A stretch of DNA of 7,833 nt from Candidatus Sabulitectum sp. (GCA_029940175.1 JAOZRM010000151.1:1-7833), one strand, 5' to 3'; shown: positions 1 to 5,891, counted from the first letter of the stretch. The notes: generated by a model not told the origin, from the sequence alone. Made by a program: numbers and translations.

Positions 1-3
1 TTG

Positions 4-9
4 CTCCTT
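4..9 (-). promoter_or_regulatory. Ribosome binding site of the next gene, off the left edge
   Basis: The minus strand reads AAGGAG two bases after the TGA stop of the ExbB-like gene. Only three bases separate it from the window edge, so a start codon should lie a few bases outside. This shows that the operon continues. By family habit the next gene would be an ExbD/TolR-type protein, but none of its coding sequence is visible. Confidence 0.7.
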
Positions 10-10
10 A

Positions 11-841
11 TCACAACTGCTTGAGATGTTCCATGTCGGCAAGCTGATCAACAAGATACATGCTCGCCTCTTCCATGTCGGTAATGAAACGACCCACTTT
101 TGCGATGAAAAAGTTATTGGCCATCTGAATGGGAATAGCAACACAAAGACCGGAGGCCGTTGTGATAAGCGCTTCCTGAATACCGCCTGCTACCAGACTG
201 GCATCAACATTCTTAGCCGCAGCTATCTCACCGAAGGCACGAATCATACCTGAAACTGTACCAAGGAAACCTATCATAGGCGCAACACTTGAAACGGTGG
301 CGAGAACAACAAGCCCCTTCTCAAGATGAGCCATCTCGATAGACCCGGCTCCCTCAATGGCCTTTTCAACATCGACAAGACCCTTGTCTCTTCTCATGAG
401 CCCTGCTCTGAGAATTGCAGACACAGGACCGCGAGTACGATCACAGAGGTTCTCAGCACCACTGAGATCACCTTTGCGAATGTAACCGCCCAGCTGCTCC
501 AGGAACTTGTTAACGTCAAGCTTTGCCTTGCTGAAAGTAATGAATCTTTCAACAGTAACAGCAATACCTATGATCAGTGCAAGAAGCAGTGGCCACATGA
601 AGTTTCCACCTGCGATGAACAGATCCTTAAGATCCATGCTCGCACTCTGAGAACGCTCCAGTTCTTCTGTTACAGGAGCTTCAGAAGCATCCGCAACAGG
701 TTCCTCTACGTCCACCGGGGCGGTAACCTCTTCAACTGTCTCGGTCACCTCTTCTGTGGTTTCTATTGCTTCCGGCTCTTCATCCTGAGCCATGGCAAAT
801 GGTGCCATTACCAGTAGAAGCACCAGCAAGATTTTATACAT
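11..841 (-). CDS. MotA/TolQ/ExbB-family proton channel with signal peptide
   Basis: This is an inner-membrane proton-channel subunit of the ExbB/TolQ type (Pfam MotA_ExbB), 276 residues. The family uses the proton motive force, with an ExbD/TolR partner, to energise TonB-dependent outer-membrane transport. Residues 1-19 are a signal peptide. Residues 20-63 are an acidic, Pro/Val-rich linker. Transmembrane helices lie near 80-99, 174-199 and 219-242. The hallmark APMIGFLGTVSGMI is at 187-200 and ALITTASG at 224-231. Thr195, Glu223 and Thr228 have the same spacing as E. coli ExbB Thr148, Glu176 and Thr181. I chose the ATG at 841 because AAGGAG lies 9 nt upstream and a signal peptide follows at once; the in-frame ATG at 892 would overlap the receptor gene. 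It starts 44 nt after the TonB-receptor stop, so co-transcription is likely. ExbB versus TolQ is decided only by the receptor neighbour. Confidence 0.92.
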   Translation of the reverse strand: MYKILLVLLLVMAPFAMAQDEEPEAIETTEEVTETVEEVTAPVDVEEPVADASEAPVTEELERSQSASMDLKDLFIAGGNFMWPLLLALIIGIAVTVERFITFSKAKLDVNKFLEQLGGYIRKGDLSGAENLCDRTRGPVSAILRAGLMRRDKGLVDVEKAIEGAGSIEMAHLEKGLVVLATVSSVAPMIGFLGTVSGMIRAFGEIAAAKNVDASLVAGGIQEALITTASGLCVAIPIQMANNFFIAKVGRFITDMEEASMYLVDQLADMEHLKQL

Positions 842-850
842 CTGGTAACT

Positions 851-856
851 CTCCTT
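851..856 (-). promoter_or_regulatory. Ribosome binding site that sets the ExbB-like start
   Basis: The minus strand reads AAGGAG nine bases before the ATG at 841, in the 44-nt gap after the receptor gene. It supports the 841 start over the in-frame upstream ATG at 892. Confidence 0.75.
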
Positions 857-885
857 GTTCTTGCGGTAAAATCCGCCTGAAATTC

Positions 886-3651
886 CTACCATTCGAAGTC
901 AATGCCAAAACGAATCTGTCTTCTTCTGGCATAAGCAACAGGATTGCCCTGTCCTCCGCGAGGGTCATGATCCGGGTGTCCGTCTCCGTCCATATCTGCG
1001 TCATACCATGCAGTGTCGATAATGTTGTTGATATTTACACGGTTGAACACGTTAAGTGCCCAGACGTATACGTTCAAAGAAGTATCGCCCATCCAGAACA
1101 TCTTGTTCAATTTAGCGTTTGTGTTCATTGTGAATGGGTAGCGCTCACCATTGACCTCAGGATCGGCAGTTGCCTGACCCGCAGCACCGTAGGGGAAACC
1201 GCTTCCATAGTTCCACTGAACTGAAAGACCAAGGCCCTGGAGATAACGAGTTCCGCCCCAGGCAGGACCCTCGTTCTGTGGGATTCTGAAATCAAAGTTC
1301 GCGTTGATAACGTGTCTCTGATCCCAGTCCAGGAAACTCTCACGCTTAGGAATAACCCAGCCAGCCCAGGCATAATCGTAATTCTGTCTGGCACTGGAGC
1401 TCTTACCCTTGGCGATTGAATAGGTGTAGTTAGTGCTGAAACTGACGAAGTTTGAAGGACGTCTCATCAGAGTAAACTCTGCACCGCGAACATTACCATA
1501 ATCACCATTGATGTAGAGATCATATGAGTCTACTGGAGTGAAGTAGTTCTTCTGCATGTCGATAAGTCCAGTGATGTCTTTGTAGTAACCTGTGACATCA
1601 AGCATGGTCAGATCGTCGAACTGGTGCTTCACACCAACTTCATATGCAATGGTTTCCTCTGGCTCAAGATCAGGGTTACCCACCATTGGGAATGCTCCTG
1701 AAAGATCAAAGTCTGCACCATCGAACATGTTGTTGAAATCTGGAACCTGGAAATAATGACCGTAGGTGAAGTGAAGAACATCACGCTCTGTGATCGGATG
1801 GCTGAAGCCAAGACGAGGACTGAGGTGATACTTCGCACTAACACTTACCGGATTCAAAATGTGGTCATCATCCTCAACGGATGTACCGGGGTTAACTGGA
1901 TCTGTGAGGTCTGCCGGGTAATCGTCGTAGTTAGAATCGAAGTAGTCAAAGCGAAGACCTGCGTTAACTATCATACCACGGTACTCCATCTTATCCTGCA
2001 GATAAGCGGATGCAGCGTGTGGGTAAGCATGCCACTCGCCCATGTAGATGTTTCCACCTGAGGCTGTGTCAACTGTGTAATCATACACATCGTAGTACTT
2101 GCCTTCGATACCGAATTTCAGCTGATGCTGCTGATTAACCTGGCTTGTAACATCAACTCTGGCTGTGGCAGTTGCACTTCTCTGGTCCATCCAGGCGTTC
2201 CTGTCTAAACCGGAGCGGTAGAAACCATCACTGTCCTGAACACGGTCAGGAGAGTAATTAAGCCAGTCATCTCTGGTGAAGTCCTCACCGAAGTAACCGC
2301 CGCCCTCCTGCTTGATCCTGCGCTCGTAATCAGCCACATACTGGTTGATCTTGAACTCAAGGAAGCTGGCGTCACTAAGAGTCTGGGTGAGGCTGAAGCC
2401 CATGGAATAGTTTTCGGTATAGCCGGTTGGACGACCGTACTCAAGATTGGATCCGGGGAGGGTATCTCCGGTGAGATCATCCACATAAACATCCTCGTAT
2501 CTTGCGTAAGCCCAACCGCGATAAACACGGGCAACCTGATTCCTGTAAAAACCGCTGAAATTCAGCTTGGTTCTAGGATTAGGTTTGATAGTAAGCTTCA
2601 GGTTACCGTTCCACTGCTCACTACCTGTATTAAGGTAGTAACCGTAGTTACCATCGGTACCGCCACCGCCTTGGAGCCACTTGACTGTTCCGAAGAAACG
2701 GACATCAGCACCGACATCAAGCCCGAGAGCTGGAAGAAGATACTGAGTAATTGGCTCTGGTCCGCCAAGGGCAACTTCTGCTGTAAGTCTTGCTTCAGCA
2801 AAAGGACCTGGTTTGTTAAGCCCGAATTCCTGGAGAGGAGCTCCGTCAATACCGTCGAACTCTGGTCCGGCCCACCAGGCACCTGGGTAACCCCAGGTCC
2901 AGTCCTTGGAAAGACCAAGAGCGTCAAAGTCGTTACCGTTCATGCCGATAGAACCGGTGTAACGATTTCCACCTTCACGGGTAACAACGTTGATAATACC
3001 AGACTGAGCATTTCCGTATTCAGCGCCGAAACCACCGGAGATTACCGAGGTCTGAGCAACTGCTGAAAGAGGAAGAGTCATATCTGACTGATTACCGTTG
3101 GGGTTGGTCTGTGAAACACCATCAACAATGTATGAAGTCTCGCCACCGCGTCCACCGCGCATGTGAAGGCCACCCCTGTCAACAGCTCCAGCCTGCTGGT
3201 TCACCACATCGGTGATACCTGCAACAGGCATGGTTCTGATTTCATCTCTTGTCACAACAGAAACACTGGAAGTCACACCGCGAAGGATCATACCCCTCTG
3301 ATCGGTAACGGTGATAATAGTGTTTCCCACTACATCTGTATCAAGAACAAAATCCATACGGGTGGTCATGTCAACAATGACACTGGCACCCTGCTTTGTC
3401 TGCTCACTCATACCAACCATGCGGGAAATCAGATCATAAGTTCCCGGTTGCAGGTTGATGATGAAGTACTCTCCGTTAGTATCCGTCATTGCACCGAAGG
3501 TCGTACCTACGATCATCACTGTCGCACCGATCAACGGATTTCCGTCAGCATCAGTAACGCGACCGGCGATCTTACCGGTAGTTCCTGCAGTAGCAGCAAG
3601 GGACACAAACAGCAGTAGAGCAAGCGAAAAAACTGTCGCTCTCCTAAACAC
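886..3651 (-). CDS. TonB-dependent outer-membrane receptor with carboxypeptidase-regulatory-like domain
   Basis: This 921-residue outer-membrane active transporter is complete. In order it has a signal peptide (1-22), a CarboxypepD_reg-like beta-sandwich (about 26-105, with GRVTDADGNPLIGATV and DTNGEYFIINLQPGTYDL), a TonB-box-like stretch NTIITVTDQ (110-118), a plug domain (about 118-228, with HMRGGRGGETSYIVDGV and GAEYGNAQSGIINV), and a beta-barrel (about 230-921) ending in the aromatic FGIDFEW typical of outer-membrane proteins. An Asp-rich loop (884-897, DADMDGDGHPDHDP) resembling calcium loops precedes the last strand. The start is GTG at 3651, with AAAGGAG 7 nt upstream. The ExbB-like gene follows 44 nt after the stop, so receptor and motor appear co-expressed. 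A promoter, palindromes and a leader of about 180 nt lie upstream. No SusD-like partner is in the window, and the substrate cannot be deduced. Confidence 0.93.
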   Translation of the reverse strand: MFRRATVFSLALLLFVSLAATAGTTGKIAGRVTDADGNPLIGATVMIVGTTFGAMTDTNGEYFIINLQPGTYDLISRMVGMSEQTKQGASVIVDMTTRMDFVLDTDVVGNTIITVTDQRGMILRGVTSSVSVVTRDEIRTMPVAGITDVVNQQAGAVDRGGLHMRGGRGGETSYIVDGVSQTNPNGNQSDMTLPLSAVAQTSVISGGFGAEYGNAQSGIINVVTREGGNRYTGSIGMNGNDFDALGLSKDWTWGYPGAWWAGPEFDGIDGAPLQEFGLNKPGPFAEARLTAEVALGGPEPITQYLLPALGLDVGADVRFFGTVKWLQGGGGTDGNYGYYLNTGSEQWNGNLKLTIKPNPRTKLNFSGFYRNQVARVYRGWAYARYEDVYVDDLTGDTLPGSNLEYGRPTGYTENYSMGFSLTQTLSDASFLEFKINQYVADYERRIKQEGGGYFGEDFTRDDWLNYSPDRVQDSDGFYRSGLDRNAWMDQRSATATARVDVTSQVNQQHQLKFGIEGKYYDVYDYTVDTASGGNIYMGEWHAYPHAASAYLQDKMEYRGMIVNAGLRFDYFDSNYDDYPADLTDPVNPGTSVEDDDHILNPVSVSAKYHLSPRLGFSHPITERDVLHFTYGHYFQVPDFNNMFDGADFDLSGAFPMVGNPDLEPEETIAYEVGVKHQFDDLTMLDVTGYYKDITGLIDMQKNYFTPVDSYDLYINGDYGNVRGAEFTLMRRPSNFVSFSTNYTYSIAKGKSSSARQNYDYAWAGWVIPKRESFLDWDQRHVINANFDFRIPQNEGPAWGGTRYLQGLGLSVQWNYGSGFPYGAAGQATADPEVNGERYPFTMNTNAKLNKMFWMGDTSLNVYVWALNVFNRVNINNIIDTAWYDADMDGDGHPDHDPRGGQGNPVAYARRRQIRFGIDFEW

Positions 3652-3658
3652 TTTGCAG

Positions 3659-3665
3659 CTCCTTT
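3659..3665 (-). promoter_or_regulatory. Ribosome binding site supporting a GTG start
   Basis: The minus strand reads AAAGGAG seven bases before the GTG at 3651. No in-frame ATG gives an intact signal peptide, so the GTG is the real start of the receptor. A second GGAGA motif lies just upstream (about 3666-3670). Confidence 0.75.
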
Positions 3666-3681
3666 CTCCTGGCTACAATCT

Positions 3682-3691
3682 GTGCATGCAC
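3682..3691. repeat. 10-bp perfect palindrome in the receptor leader
   Basis: GTGCATGCAC is its own reverse complement. It lies about 30 bp upstream of the receptor GTG, inside the predicted leader RNA and close to the ribosome binding site. It could be a protein site or a small hairpin, or chance, since a 10-bp palindrome is expected about once per kilobase. Confidence 0.4.
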
Positions 3692-3749
3692 CCAAAGCCC
3701 CGGCGTACACCCCCACGGGCATCGGGTCCGCACTAACAAATAACCATTA

Positions 3750-3765
3750 CCACGGCCAGCCGTGG
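3750..3765 (-). promoter_or_regulatory. Compact inverted repeat in the receptor leader
   Basis: CCACGGC and GCCGTGG are perfect 7-bp arms separated by two bases. An overlapping 5-bp alternative pairing (GGCCA/TGGCC) also exists. It lies about 70 nt downstream of the predicted transcription start and about 100 nt before the receptor start. It may be an operator or an RNA structure. There is no T-run after it on the minus strand, so it is not a classic terminator. Confidence 0.4.
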
Positions 3766-3835
3766 CCACCTAACACTTTACAGTGCACCACTTTGCGGCA
3801 CACTAACCTATTGTCACACAACTCTTTCCTGCACT

Positions 3836-3864
3836 AGGATACTTAAGCCCCTGAACCGTGTCAA
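3836..3864 (-). promoter_or_regulatory. Sigma70-type promoter of the receptor/ExbB operon
   Basis: On the minus strand a perfect -35 box TTGACA (3859-3864) is followed, after exactly 17 bases, by a -10 box TATCCT (3836-3841, 4 of 6 matches). Transcription would start near 3829, giving a leader of about 180 nt before the receptor GTG. This is the best promoter match in the intergenic stretch and is correctly oriented. Box assignment is by eye. Confidence 0.5.
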
Positions 3865-3928
3865 GAAGAGACTTTGCACTCGGCAGGAACAATAAAACAT
3901 GAATCGGGTATAAGTGGTTCTGCACTGC

Positions 3929-3942
3929 ACAGGTATACCTGT
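3929..3942. promoter_or_regulatory. 14-bp perfect palindrome, possible operator
   Basis: ACAGGTATACCTGT is a perfect 14-bp palindrome centred about 72 bp upstream of the receptor's -35 box. The position and symmetry suit a dimeric activator or repressor site. I do not recognise a named regulator box in it. Confidence 0.4.
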
Positions 3943-4117
3943 CTGCTTCAGATCGCATAAGAACCATCATATCCTCTCTTCCGGGGGTCTCTGGTGTCGA
4001 CTGCGTGTGACTTATGCACAACCACCATTAAACCCTCTATATGTAAAACACATTGATGATTATTAAGTTCATTAATAGGAATGAGAATACACTTAAAAAG
4101 CCACTTGCTCATTTACG

Positions 4118-5194
4118 TCAAAAAACAGTCTCAATCCCAACCATTACAGTTTCAGAACTGTCATACAAGTGATTGATATAGCTGGTGGGTACCGCTACGC
4201 CTTCCCGGTAGCGATCCTGATACTGATATGATGCTGATACACTGTAGTCTCCCATGGTATAGTCTCCCCCGATACTGAGACCTATTCCGGCTTTCAGGGC
4301 AGCATCTGGCCTGTATCCGCAAACCCCAAGAAGCATATTGGAATTGGGTGCAATTCCCGGGAGGCTTGCAAATGCGGTCATTTTCAGATTATCTCCGTCA
4401 AGAACAGCAAGTTCTGTACCCAGGTACCCGCCCTTCATGAACGGGAAAGAAGCGGCAGCTCCCACTCCTGCAAAAGAAAGATATCTTTCATCACCGCTGA
4501 TATATGTGGAAAATAGAGTAGTGTAGCCTGTGGTCATACTTGCGCCGGCCCTGAAAGCAAAACCAGAGGTACTCCAGGAATCGATATAGATCGAATCATA
4601 AGCGGAACTCCCTGTAAACCTGTTTGAATAGGTGACGGATTCACCGCTGCCAAATCTGATACCCGGTGAGAAACCAAGATTCACAGGTCCCACTGTGTGT
4701 GAAAAAGAGACAAGCGCCTCCTGGATATCTCCTGTAGCATCTGTAACCATGGTTTTCCAGAGTTCTCTGTGATTGTAGCTCACTTCACGATAGACCTGAG
4801 CAGTTGCCTTCATTTGAAACTGCGAAACTGTAGCAATTCCTGCACCTACTGTAAAACCGTCAACAACAGGAATAGTGATAGCGAATGCCCCCCGGGGAGA
4901 CATGGCTCCAATATTAAAACGGGAAGGTTCAACACAAGTGTAATGATAGGTAATTTCCTCTCTCCACCCTGTACCCCAGCCTGTCAGAGAGATCTGAATT
5001 TTATCTGACCCGGCAGTAGCAGACGGATTTGTAAAAAGAGAAAGGGCAGATGAAACGTCTGGAACACCAGCACCGCAAAGCCCTGCACTGAATGGACTGA
5101 GACTCTCTACTCTGCCCCCCACTCCTGTGGCATCCCAATACCCATAACCCGAAGCAACAACAGCACATACAAGAAGAGCTAGCAATGACCTCAT
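4118..5194 (-). CDS. Outer-membrane beta-barrel protein (PorV/FadL-like)
   Basis: The product is 358 residues. A signal peptide spans about 1-17. Residues 36-61 (SAGLCGAGVPDVSSALSLFTNPSA...) match the pattern seen near the N-terminus of PorV/FadL/UPF0164-type barrels: small residues and Gly, then an Asp/Ala helix, then N-P-[AS]. Alternating hydrophobic and polar strands follow to the end, with a C-terminal MVGIETVF whose final Phe is the usual barrel-assembly signal. No lipobox is present. The start is ATG at 5194 with GGAGGT 7 nt upstream, and a promoter sits just before it. The gene is probably monocistronic, since 466 non-coding bases with their own promoter separate it from the receptor gene. 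It could be a small-molecule channel or a secretion accessory; the cargo is unknown. Confidence 0.7.
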   Translation of the reverse strand: MRSLLALLVCAVVASGYGYWDATGVGGRVESLSPFSAGLCGAGVPDVSSALSLFTNPSATAGSDKIQISLTGWGTGWREEITYHYTCVEPSRFNIGAMSPRGAFAITIPVVDGFTVGAGIATVSQFQMKATAQVYREVSYNHRELWKTMVTDATGDIQEALVSFSHTVGPVNLGFSPGIRFGSGESVTYSNRFTGSSAYDSIYIDSWSTSGFAFRAGASMTTGYTTLFSTYISGDERYLSFAGVGAAASFPFMKGGYLGTELAVLDGDNLKMTAFASLPGIAPNSNMLLGVCGYRPDAALKAGIGLSIGGDYTMGDYSVSASYQYQDRYREGVAVPTSYINHLYDSSETVMVGIETVF

Positions 5195-5200
5195 CAGGAT

Positions 5201-5206
5201 ACCTCC
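5201..5206 (-). promoter_or_regulatory. Ribosome binding site of the barrel gene
   Basis: GGAGGT on the minus strand lies 7 nt before the ATG at 5194 and fixes that start, which is followed directly by the signal peptide. Confidence 0.7.
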
Positions 5207-5230
5207 AGTGTGTTTTATCTTCCAATGCAG

Positions 5231-5259
5231 ACTATATGCAGGGATGAACTCTATCGCAA
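5231..5259 (-). promoter_or_regulatory. Sigma70-type promoter of the barrel gene
   Basis: The minus strand has TTGCGA (5254-5259, 4 of 6 matches), a 17-base spacer, and TATAGT (5231-5236, 5 of 6). Transcription would start near 5224, leaving a leader of about 30 nt before the ATG. Spacing, orientation and leader length all fit. Confidence 0.5.
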
Positions 5260-5416
5260 GGTGGAGTACTCAGCATTGAAATCCATTTACAGTTGCTCCT
5301 GGCATTCAGAGCTTATATAAATTCCAGGAGCTGGAAATCCTGGATGATTCAATTCTCCAAAGGAATATTCTCACCAGTGAGGTGTTGCTGCTCAATGCCT
5401 ATTTTAACAGAGCAGT

Positions 5417-5446
5417 CATGATCCCCGGCAAAGACGGGGTTTCATG
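5417..5446 (+). repeat. Hairpin CCCCG-N7-CGGGG with CATGA/TCATG outer arms
   Basis: An inner 5-bp stem CCCCG/CGGGG closes a 7-nt loop. After a 1x2 internal loop the stem continues with CATGA/TCATG. It is followed by a short TTTGG, not a real T-run. It lies about 25 bp upstream of the inverted repeat around the ATPase promoter and shares the TTTCATG word with it. It might stop transcription coming from the left, or be part of the same regulatory element. Confidence 0.35.
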
Positions 5447-5469
5447 TTTGGACCAAGGAAGAACAACAG

Positions 5470-5510
5470 TACCATGAAAATTCTACTTGACATGCTTGAT
5501 TTTCATGGTA
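5470..5510. promoter_or_regulatory. 12-bp inverted repeat framing the ATPase-remnant promoter
   Basis: TACCATGAAAAT (5470-5481) and ATTTTCATGGTA (5499-5510) are perfect inverted copies separated by 17 bp. The -35 box lies in the spacer and the right arm runs into the -10 box. A protein bound to both arms would cover the promoter, so autoregulation or repression is the natural reading (inference). It could alternatively be an end of a lost mobile unit. Confidence 0.6.
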
Positions 5511-5514
5511 TTAT
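5487..5514 (+). promoter_or_regulatory. Near-consensus extended -10 promoter, leaderless
   Basis: TTGACA (5487-5492), a 16-base spacer ending in TGG, then TATTAT (5509-5514, 5 of 6 matches, with a TGn extension). The ATG of the ATPase gene begins only seven bases after the -10 box, so transcription would start at or next to that ATG. No ribosome binding site precedes it, consistent with a leaderless mRNA. Confidence 0.6.
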
Positions 5515-5520
5515 CTTTTT

Positions 5521-5817
5521 ATGGTTAAACGAGAAAGAATACAGCTAAAACTCACTTCTGCTCTCAACAGAAGCAGAGTTGTACTTCTGTCAGGACCCCG
5601 CCAAAGTGGCAAAACAACTCTTGCGAGGGGTTTTGTAAGCTCAGACTCTGCGAACTACTTTGATCTGGAAAATCCTCTTGATCTTGAAAGACTCTCTGAA
5701 CCGTTCACTGCTCTTGCTCCTTTAGAAGGGTTGGTGGTTATAGATGAGGTTCAACGAAGACCTGATCTCTTTAACATCCTGAGAACATTGGTTGATCGAG
5801 ATAACATACCGGCTTGA
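5521..5817 (+). pseudogene. Truncated AAA_14/DUF4143-type ATPase (N-terminal part only)
   Basis: The 98 residues match the N-terminus of the AAA_14 P-loop ATPase family, usually about 370-400 residues with a C-terminal DUF4143 domain. Walker A GPRQSGKTTL is at 25-34, a YFDLENPLD stretch at 46-54, and Walker B VVIDEVQRRPDLF at 72-84 with Asp75-Glu76. Family members continue after IPA with a basic residue and [FY]LLLGS. Here a TGA stands at the basic position (CGA to TGA would explain it), followed by GTT CTG CTG and then unrelated sequence and a hairpin. So the rest of the ATPase core and the whole C-terminal domain are missing. It is the only plus-strand gene. It starts leaderless under a strong promoter. 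A short expressed product cannot be excluded, but ATPase function is unlikely. Confidence 0.8.
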
Positions 5818-5842
5818 GTTCTGCTGCGTGTTCCGCTAAACC

Positions 5843-5874
5843 ACAACAGGCGGAGCCGAAGCCCCGCCTGTTGT
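5843..5874 (-). terminator. Hairpin with cUUCGg tetraloop after the acidic-protein gene
   Basis: ACAACAGGCGG (5843-5853) and CCGCCTGTTGT (5864-5874) pair perfectly over 11 bp. Read on the minus strand the stem extends to 14 bp through one G-U pair and is capped by C-UUCG-G, an exceptionally stable tetraloop. It lies 17 bp after the stop of the 5892-6230 gene and also 25 bp after the TGA of the plus-strand remnant, so it could serve both converging genes. No strong U-run follows on either strand, so its efficiency as an intrinsic terminator is uncertain. Confidence 0.7.
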
Positions 5875-5891
5875 ATTCCTGCTGTATGAAA

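Larger units (their letters stand above)
3652..4117. other. 466-bp non-coding regulatory stretch upstream of the TonB receptor
   Basis: I see no credible gene here. The stretch holds the receptor's ribosome binding site, a palindrome GTGCATGCAC (3682-3691), a compact inverted repeat (3750-3765), a promoter (3836-3864) and a 14-bp palindrome (3929-3942). GCAC occurs nine times on the plus strand between 3688 and 4019. The part next to the barrel gene (about 4022-4117) is AT-rich. No clear intrinsic terminator is visible there; the only hairpin is a weak 5-bp TCATT/AATGA stem near 4070. Confidence 0.7.
5195..5520. other. 326-bp divergent intergenic stretch with possible decayed coding sequence
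   Basis: It holds the barrel-gene promoter, a hairpin (5417-5446) and the promoter with inverted repeat of the ATPase remnant. On the plus strand, a frame from an ATG at 5226 stays open for 31 codons to a TAA. A neighbouring frame is then open from about 5279 to 5476 with protein-like codons (for example KFQELEILDDSILQ and SEVLLLNAYFNRAV). Joined by one frameshift they would give roughly 80 residues. I do not recognise the product, and no ribosome binding site or convincing start is present, so this may be a gene relic or chance. Confidence 0.35.

Noticed and set aside
326..817. 163-residue plus-strand open frame
   Set aside because: It lies antisense within the ExbB-like gene, has Cys/His-rich low-quality composition, and shows no ribosome binding site or domain.
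842..892. Upstream in-frame ATG (892) for the ExbB-like gene
   Set aside because: It would overlap the receptor's 3' end, has no matching ribosome binding site, and would place 17 residues before an obvious signal peptide. The ATG at 841 has AAGGAG at 9 nt.
3163..3618. 151-residue plus-strand open frame
   Set aside because: It is antisense to the signal peptide, carboxypeptidase-like and plug domains of the receptor, and its composition is typical of an antisense shadow.
886..3651. SusC-type polysaccharide receptor
   Set aside because: The domain order is similar, but the length is shorter than typical SusC and no SusD-like lipoprotein is next to it; the neighbours are an ExbB-like motor and a non-coding region.
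3531..3722. 63-residue minus-strand frame starting in the receptor leader
   Set aside because: It runs out of frame through the receptor's signal peptide coding region. A leader peptide is conceivable, but nothing beyond an ATG supports it.
3652..3829. Cobalamin riboswitch in the receptor leader
   Set aside because: Considered because many TonB receptors carry one, but I could not find a B12-box-like motif or the expected multi-stem layout by eye.
3803..4021. 72-residue minus-strand open frame in the intergenic stretch
   Set aside because: It has no ATG start or ribosome binding site, its composition is not protein-like, and it covers the predicted promoter and palindrome.
4070..4117. Intrinsic terminator after the barrel gene
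   Set aside because: Only a weak 5-bp TCATT/AATGA stem and a short T-run (from AAAAAG on the plus strand) without a proper adjoining stem are visible.
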